Positions 60,444 to 64,000 of a stretch of DNA of 64,000 bases are shown here, in pieces. The notes beneath the pieces are model-generated. The model saw nothing but the letters and a program-made list of their open reading frames with translations, was not told the origin of the DNA and did not search any database. The position numbers and the translations under genes are program-made. The stretch is from an uncultured Trichococcus sp. (lineage in GTDB: Bacteria; Bacillota; Bacilli; Lactobacillales; Aerococcaceae). Positions within the stretch are counted from its first letter, which is position 1. Each line of letters begins with the position of its first letter. The stretch is from the NCBI RefSeq assembly GCF_963667775.1, contig NZ_OY764015.1:2029001-2093000 (forward strand), read 5' to 3'.

Positions 60444-61829
60444 TCAGTCCAACTGATTGGCCTTGATGATCTCACGCATCCAGAAAGAGCTCTTCTTGGG
60501 TGTCCGATTTCCGGTCTCAAGGTCCAAGCGGTAGAAACCATATCGATTTTTGTAGGCATTCAGCCAAGACCAACAATCCACGAAAGTCCATAAATGATAG
60601 CCTTGGCAGTTCGCACCCGCTTCAATCGCCCGGAGGACTTGCTGCAAGTGATCCCGGATGAATGCGATCCGATAGTCATCCTGAACCATTCCGGTTTCAT
60701 CCATAAAGCGTTCTTCCTCCGCAACACCCATGCCATTCTCAGAAACGAACCAAGGGATGTTCCCATACTCTTCCTTGATCATCATTGCTAAATCGTAAAT
60801 GCCTTCCGGATAAATTTCCCAGCCGCGATAAGGATTCATTATCTTTTCTGGCCAATCGTATCTGCGGGCAAAGTCATCCATGCTTTGGGCTGGATGGTGT
60901 ACCTCGTCTTGCGGCACAGACTGGACACGGATCGGTTGATAATAGTTCACACCCAGAAAATCGACTTTACCCGCCGACAACAAAGCGGCATCATCTGGTT
61001 GTGTATCCGGCAACAAACCGTTTTCTTCCAGCAGCGCCACCAGCCGTTCCGAATAGTTCCCTTTTACGGCCGGATCCAAAAAACTACGGATCTGGAGTTC
61101 TTCCATCGCTCGTTTAGCTTCCAAATCCCCGGCACTCTCAGAACGCGCATACACCGGCGATAAGTTCAAAATAATGCCGATTTGGCTTGCCGAAGCAGCC
61201 AGCTTACGGAATTCGCTTACGGCTGCAGCATGCGCCAGCGCGGTGTGGTAAGCAACCGTAACCGCGCGCTTGAAGTCTCTTACTTGAGGCCAATGATCAT
61301 CCCCCATATAGCCGCACTCCACATGAACAATCGGTTCATTGAAGGTTACCCAGCTTTGAACGATATCACCGAACGCTTCAAACGCAGTGTTTGCGTAAAA
61401 AGCGAAATGATCGATCGCCTCACGATTCTCCCATCCGCCTTTTTCCATTAACCACCACGGCATGTCAAAATGGAACAGATTAACGATCGGTTCAATCCCC
61501 TGCTGTTTCATTTTTCCAAAATAATCACGGTAAAAACGCACAGCCGCTTCGTTGAGCGTCTTGCCGTCCGGCAACAAACGATTCCAGGAAATCGAAGTGC
61601 GGAATGAATTGAAGTTCATTTCCGTCATCAAACCAATATCCTCTTGATATCTTTCATATACAAATGAAGTATCTTTCGGTCCCACCTGATCGTGGAAACG
61701 TTCCGGGTTTCTCTCAAACCAGACATCCCAGGTGCTTGCGGATTTGCCGTCGCTGTATTGACCGCCTTCCGATTGTGGTGCTGACGTTGCCGCTCCCCAT
61801 AGGAACGCGTCAGGAAATTTTATTGGCAT
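60444..61829 (-). CDS. GH1 beta-glucosidase or 6-phospho-beta-glucosidase
   Basis: A 461-residue family 1 glycosidase. The acid/base is Glu165 in VTFNEPIVH and the nucleophile Glu364 in FVSENGMGV. The C-terminal specificity loop reads CWSWLNAYKNRYGF. It has Ser where plain beta-glucosidases have Glu, as in phospho-enzymes, but lacks the Lys two residues before the Tyr that phospho-enzymes use. The natural substrate is therefore uncertain. No signal peptide. GGAGG lies ten bases before the ATG. Confidence 0.9.
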   Translation of the reverse strand: MPIKFPDAFLWGAATSAPQSEGGQYSDGKSASTWDVWFERNPERFHDQVGPKDTSFVYERYQEDIGLMTEMNFNSFRTSISWNRLLPDGKTLNEAAVRFYRDYFGKMKQQGIEPIVNLFHFDMPWWLMEKGGWENREAIDHFAFYANTAFEAFGDIVQSWVTFNEPIVHVECGYMGDDHWPQVRDFKRAVTVAYHTALAHAAAVSEFRKLAASASQIGIILNLSPVYARSESAGDLEAKRAMEELQIRSFLDPAVKGNYSERLVALLEENGLLPDTQPDDAALLSAGKVDFLGVNYYQPIRVQSVPQDEVHHPAQSMDDFARRYDWPEKIMNPYRGWEIYPEGIYDLAMMIKEEYGNIPWFVSENGMGVAEEERFMDETGMVQDDYRIAFIRDHLQQVLRAIEAGANCQGYHLWTFVDCWSWLNAYKNRYGFYRLDLETGNRTPKKSSFWMREIIKANQLD

Positions 61830-61859
61830 GGCCTTCCCGCCTCCTTTTTATTCATAAAA

Positions 61860-61879
61860 GCAACCGCCGGAGCGATTGC
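61860..61879 (-). terminator. Weak stem between the ROK and GH1 genes
   Basis: GCAACCG and CGATTGC arms pair with one G-U; TTTT follows on the minus strand. It may attenuate GH1 expression. Confidence 0.4.
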
Positions 61880-61915
61880 CTATAGGTTATGTTATGTTAT
61901 TTTGTTCGAGTCATT

Positions 61916-62776
61916 TCATTGTGCTGCTTGCTGGGCCAAAAGAAGGCTTCCGCGGATCCCGCTTTCATTCGGCAATCCCCAACGGACGATGTAATCATCC
62001 ACATCCGGCGTTTCCATGTATCCGGCCATTTGCTCCGTGAATTGCTTACGGATTTTTTCCAAAAGGTGGTCTTGATTCATCACGCCCCCGCCTAACACAA
62101 TCCGATCCGGCGCCAGGATAAGCGTGTAGCTCATCAGCGCTTGCGCAATATAATAGGCTTGGATATCCCAGACCGGATGGCTTAATGGCAACTCTTGCCC
62201 TTTTATTCCCGTCCGCGCTTCCAAAGACGGACCGGCAGCCAGCCCTTCCAAACAATCTTCATGATACGGACAATTCCCTGCATAATTGTCTTCGGGATGG
62301 CGTTTTATGTGCATATGCCCCATTTCCGGGTGAGAATTCCCTTGGAAAACCTCCCCATCAATGACTACACCGCCACCGATTCCGGTTCCGACAGTCAGAT
62401 AGATGCAACTGGCTTTCCCTTTCGCAGCGCCTTGTTTCACTTCTCCATACGCCGCTGCGTTGACATCAGTCGTCCACGCAATCGGGATGGCATACCTTTC
62501 TTTCAAGGCACCCAAAAAATTATAATGCGCCCAACCCTTTTTCGGGGTTGCCAGCACATAACCGTAATTTGGTTTTTTTGGATCAATCCCGATAGGCCCG
62601 AATGAACCGACACCCATCGCCTTCATTTCGTACTGGTCAAAAAAAGCGAATATCCTGTCAAATGTTTCTTCAGGTGTCGTTGTTGGAATGCTCACTTTGC
62701 TGATCATTTCCAGATCCCTATCCGCTATGGCACAAACAAACTTGGTTCCGCCGGCTTCAATCCCTCCGTAATACAT
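61916..62776 (-). CDS. scrK: ROK-family fructokinase
   Basis: A 286-residue sugar kinase of the ROK family. The ATP site is GGIEAGGTKFVCAI, the sugar-binding block VGTGIGGGVVIDG. The zinc-binding segment GHMHIKRHPEDNYAGNCPYHEDCLEG has the His-Cys-Cys-His arrangement. This class covers fructokinases such as B. subtilis YdhR and GmuE, active on fructose and often mannose. Mannose released by the neighbouring GH38 enzyme would be a fitting substrate. AAAGGAGAGG precedes the ATG, two bases after the GH38 stop. Confidence 0.92.
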   Translation of the reverse strand: MYYGGIEAGGTKFVCAIADRDLEMISKVSIPTTTPEETFDRIFAFFDQYEMKAMGVGSFGPIGIDPKKPNYGYVLATPKKGWAHYNFLGALKERYAIPIAWTTDVNAAAYGEVKQGAAKGKASCIYLTVGTGIGGGVVIDGEVFQGNSHPEMGHMHIKRHPEDNYAGNCPYHEDCLEGLAAGPSLEARTGIKGQELPLSHPVWDIQAYYIAQALMSYTLILAPDRIVLGGGVMNQDHLLEKIRKQFTEQMAGYMETPDVDDYIVRWGLPNESGIRGSLLLAQQAAQ

Positions 62777-62778
62777 AC

Positions 62779-64000
62779 TTATTCCTCTCCTTTGATCCCG
62801 ATCGTACGAATTTCATACGGCTGCATGTGGCTGCTTACTTCTCCGATTTCTTCTTCCAGCAAATTCAGCAGAACAGAGTCGGCATGATCGTCTTTTTTGA
62901 TGGTGAGTGCGCACTCTCTATCAGCCAAGTTATACCCTCTTAAGACCAACTGATTGTCTGAACCCCGACGTTTCAGCGCCGTCACGGCAAAAGTATCGCC
63001 ATCCACCGCAAGGTATTGTTTTTTGTCATCCAGTTTACCGGATTGAACGATGGTTTGCTTCGTTTGGAAAGGCACTTGCCACGCTTGTGCAGCTTTGTAC
63101 GTCTCATAGCGCGTTTCCGGCTCTCCATGCATTTCCAAGGCATAGCGGAAAACATGCTCCCCTTTGCACTGGGCTTCCGGCGTCGGGAAATAGCCCCAGT
63201 CACCGAGTTCGCCCACTGAACGAAGCAACGTTACGGCAATCGTATCGTCCACGATTTCATACTCATTCAAGCCGAAATTGGCTACCGTCACACCGAATTC
63301 TTCATTATGAACATTCACGAAAGCATGCTGATGTTGCGGATTAGTCGGATTTTTCCAATGGCTGGAGACGTGATTTGGTCGTTTGACCGCTTCATAAATA
63401 CTGTCCGCTTCATGCGAATCAGAATGGATTGTCGTAGGGAAAAGCACTCTCAAGCGGTGATCTTCCGCCTGATTATTGACGGTCGTTTCGAATTCCAGAT
63501 GCCTGGTGACATGATCCAACGAAATGATTGTCTCCAACACAAAGGGCACCCTTTCTTTTGATCGCTGCGCCTTGCGGTATCGGAAATCAACCACAGCTTC
63601 TTGTTCCTCTTTCAAACGTCCGTCTGCCGATTTCGGAATTTCCAGTGTTTGGGTCAAACGAACCTTCCCTGACACTGCAGAGTTTTCCAACACCTCTATG
63701 CGATGCGGAAAGCTTGTCGACAGAACAGCCGCATCGATTTCCGGTTGCTTAAAGATATACTCATTCCCGATATCGCCCACGTTCTCAAAAACGAGAAGAT
63801 TCTCTAACGTGTGGCCGGTTACTTTTGAAGTGACCGCTAAACTGCCATTGTCCGCAATGGTGGCTTTTAAATAGCTGTTTTCAAGCACTCTGCCGTCCGA
63901 GTGGATCAATTTTTCATTTTCGGCCTCATGCTCTCCGACTACCAAAGCAAAGCTTTCCCAAGAAAATGGCGCCATATCAGCAACTTGAAGTGTGATGGTC
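62779..64000 (-). CDS. GH38 alpha-mannosidase, C-terminal part; 5' end outside window
   Basis: An open frame of 406 codons that enters from the right edge. It corresponds to the middle and C-terminal domains of bacterial GH38 alpha-mannosidases (MngB type): ENSYLKATIADNGSLAVTSK, YIFKQPEID, DHRLRVLFPTTIHSDSHEADSIY, GVTVANFGLNEYEI, and LLRSVGELGDWGYFPTPEAQCKGEH near the end. The catalytic N-terminal domain is not visible. The ATG at 63975 is internal, as the frame stays open upstream of it. It hydrolyses alpha-mannosides or mannosylglycerate-type substrates. First visible gene of the glycoside operon. Confidence 0.88.
   Translation of the reverse strand, partial: TITLQVADMAPFSWESFALVVGEHEAENEKLIHSDGRVLENSYLKATIADNGSLAVTSKVTGHTLENLLVFENVGDIGNEYIFKQPEIDAAVLSTSFPHRIEVLENSAVSGKVRLTQTLEIPKSADGRLKEEQEAVVDFRYRKAQRSKERVPFVLETIISLDHVTRHLEFETTVNNQAEDHRLRVLFPTTIHSDSHEADSIYEAVKRPNHVSSHWKNPTNPQHQHAFVNVHNEEFGVTVANFGLNEYEIVDDTIAVTLLRSVGELGDWGYFPTPEAQCKGEHVFRYALEMHGEPETRYETYKAAQAWQVPFQTKQTIVQSGKLDDKKQYLAVDGDTFAVTALKRRGSDNQLVLRGYNLADRECALTIKKDDHADSVLLNLLEEEIGEVSSHMQPYEIRTIGIKGEE

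Overview
The window looks like a chromosomal segment of a fermentative low-to-mid G+C Firmicute of the order Lactobacillales. The signs are PRD/PTS regulators, CcpA-type cre boxes, AraR, a phosphoketolase, strong GGAGG ribosome binding sites, TTG starts and CstA with a LytS/LytT pair. Base composition is more balanced than in most lactic acid bacteria, which points to a Trichococcus-like member of the Carnobacteriaceae. That placement is inference; no rRNA or tRNA gene is present to settle it. I see no CRISPR array, prophage or intact insertion sequence.

Layout, 1-23 kb. An OFA-type MFS transporter runs off the left edge and is followed by a DUF2294 protein. A CstA carrier sits beside a LytS/LytT two-component system, probably for pyruvate. 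Next comes a thioredoxin-like protein and a mannose PTS operon (manP, manR, manA) with a striking 36-bp inverted repeat upstream. A LysR gene is divergent from an unusual operon coding for a FabK-like flavoprotein, a CoA-transferase and a second OFA transporter. Housekeeping and hypothetical genes follow: OsmC, an autoregulated MerR, two Cof-type HAD phosphatases and CorA.

Layout, 23-41 kb. An XRE gene and a SulP transporter are divergent. A HEPN-like/CBS protein, a RibD-C reductase and a gene-poor stretch rich in palindromes come next. Then comes a monosaccharide ABC importer (chvE, mmsA, mmsB) with an orphan PTS EIIB at its end. It is divergent from a lipoprotein/kinase/response-regulator system that probably senses the sugar outside the cell. 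An AraC regulator divergent from a heterodimeric ABC exporter closes this part.

Layout, 41-64 kb. Phosphoketolase, araA, araD, araB and araR form an arabinose module. Ald and GldA follow, then an NfeD/flotillin pair. A secreted GH43 arabinanase gene is cut by an in-frame TGA. AraR-type operators appear in pairs 32-33 bp apart in front of araB and the arabinanase gene, and singly at araR, tying these units into one regulon. The end holds an HxlR-controlled formaldehyde detoxification pair (frmA, fghA) and a glycoside operon (GH38, ROK kinase, GH1, GH13) that runs off the right edge.

Together the genes describe a plant-polysaccharide lifestyle. Arabinan is cut outside the cell, pentoses are imported by the ABC system, converted by AraA/B/D to xylulose 5-phosphate and split by phosphoketolase. 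Mannose and glucosides are handled by separate modules.
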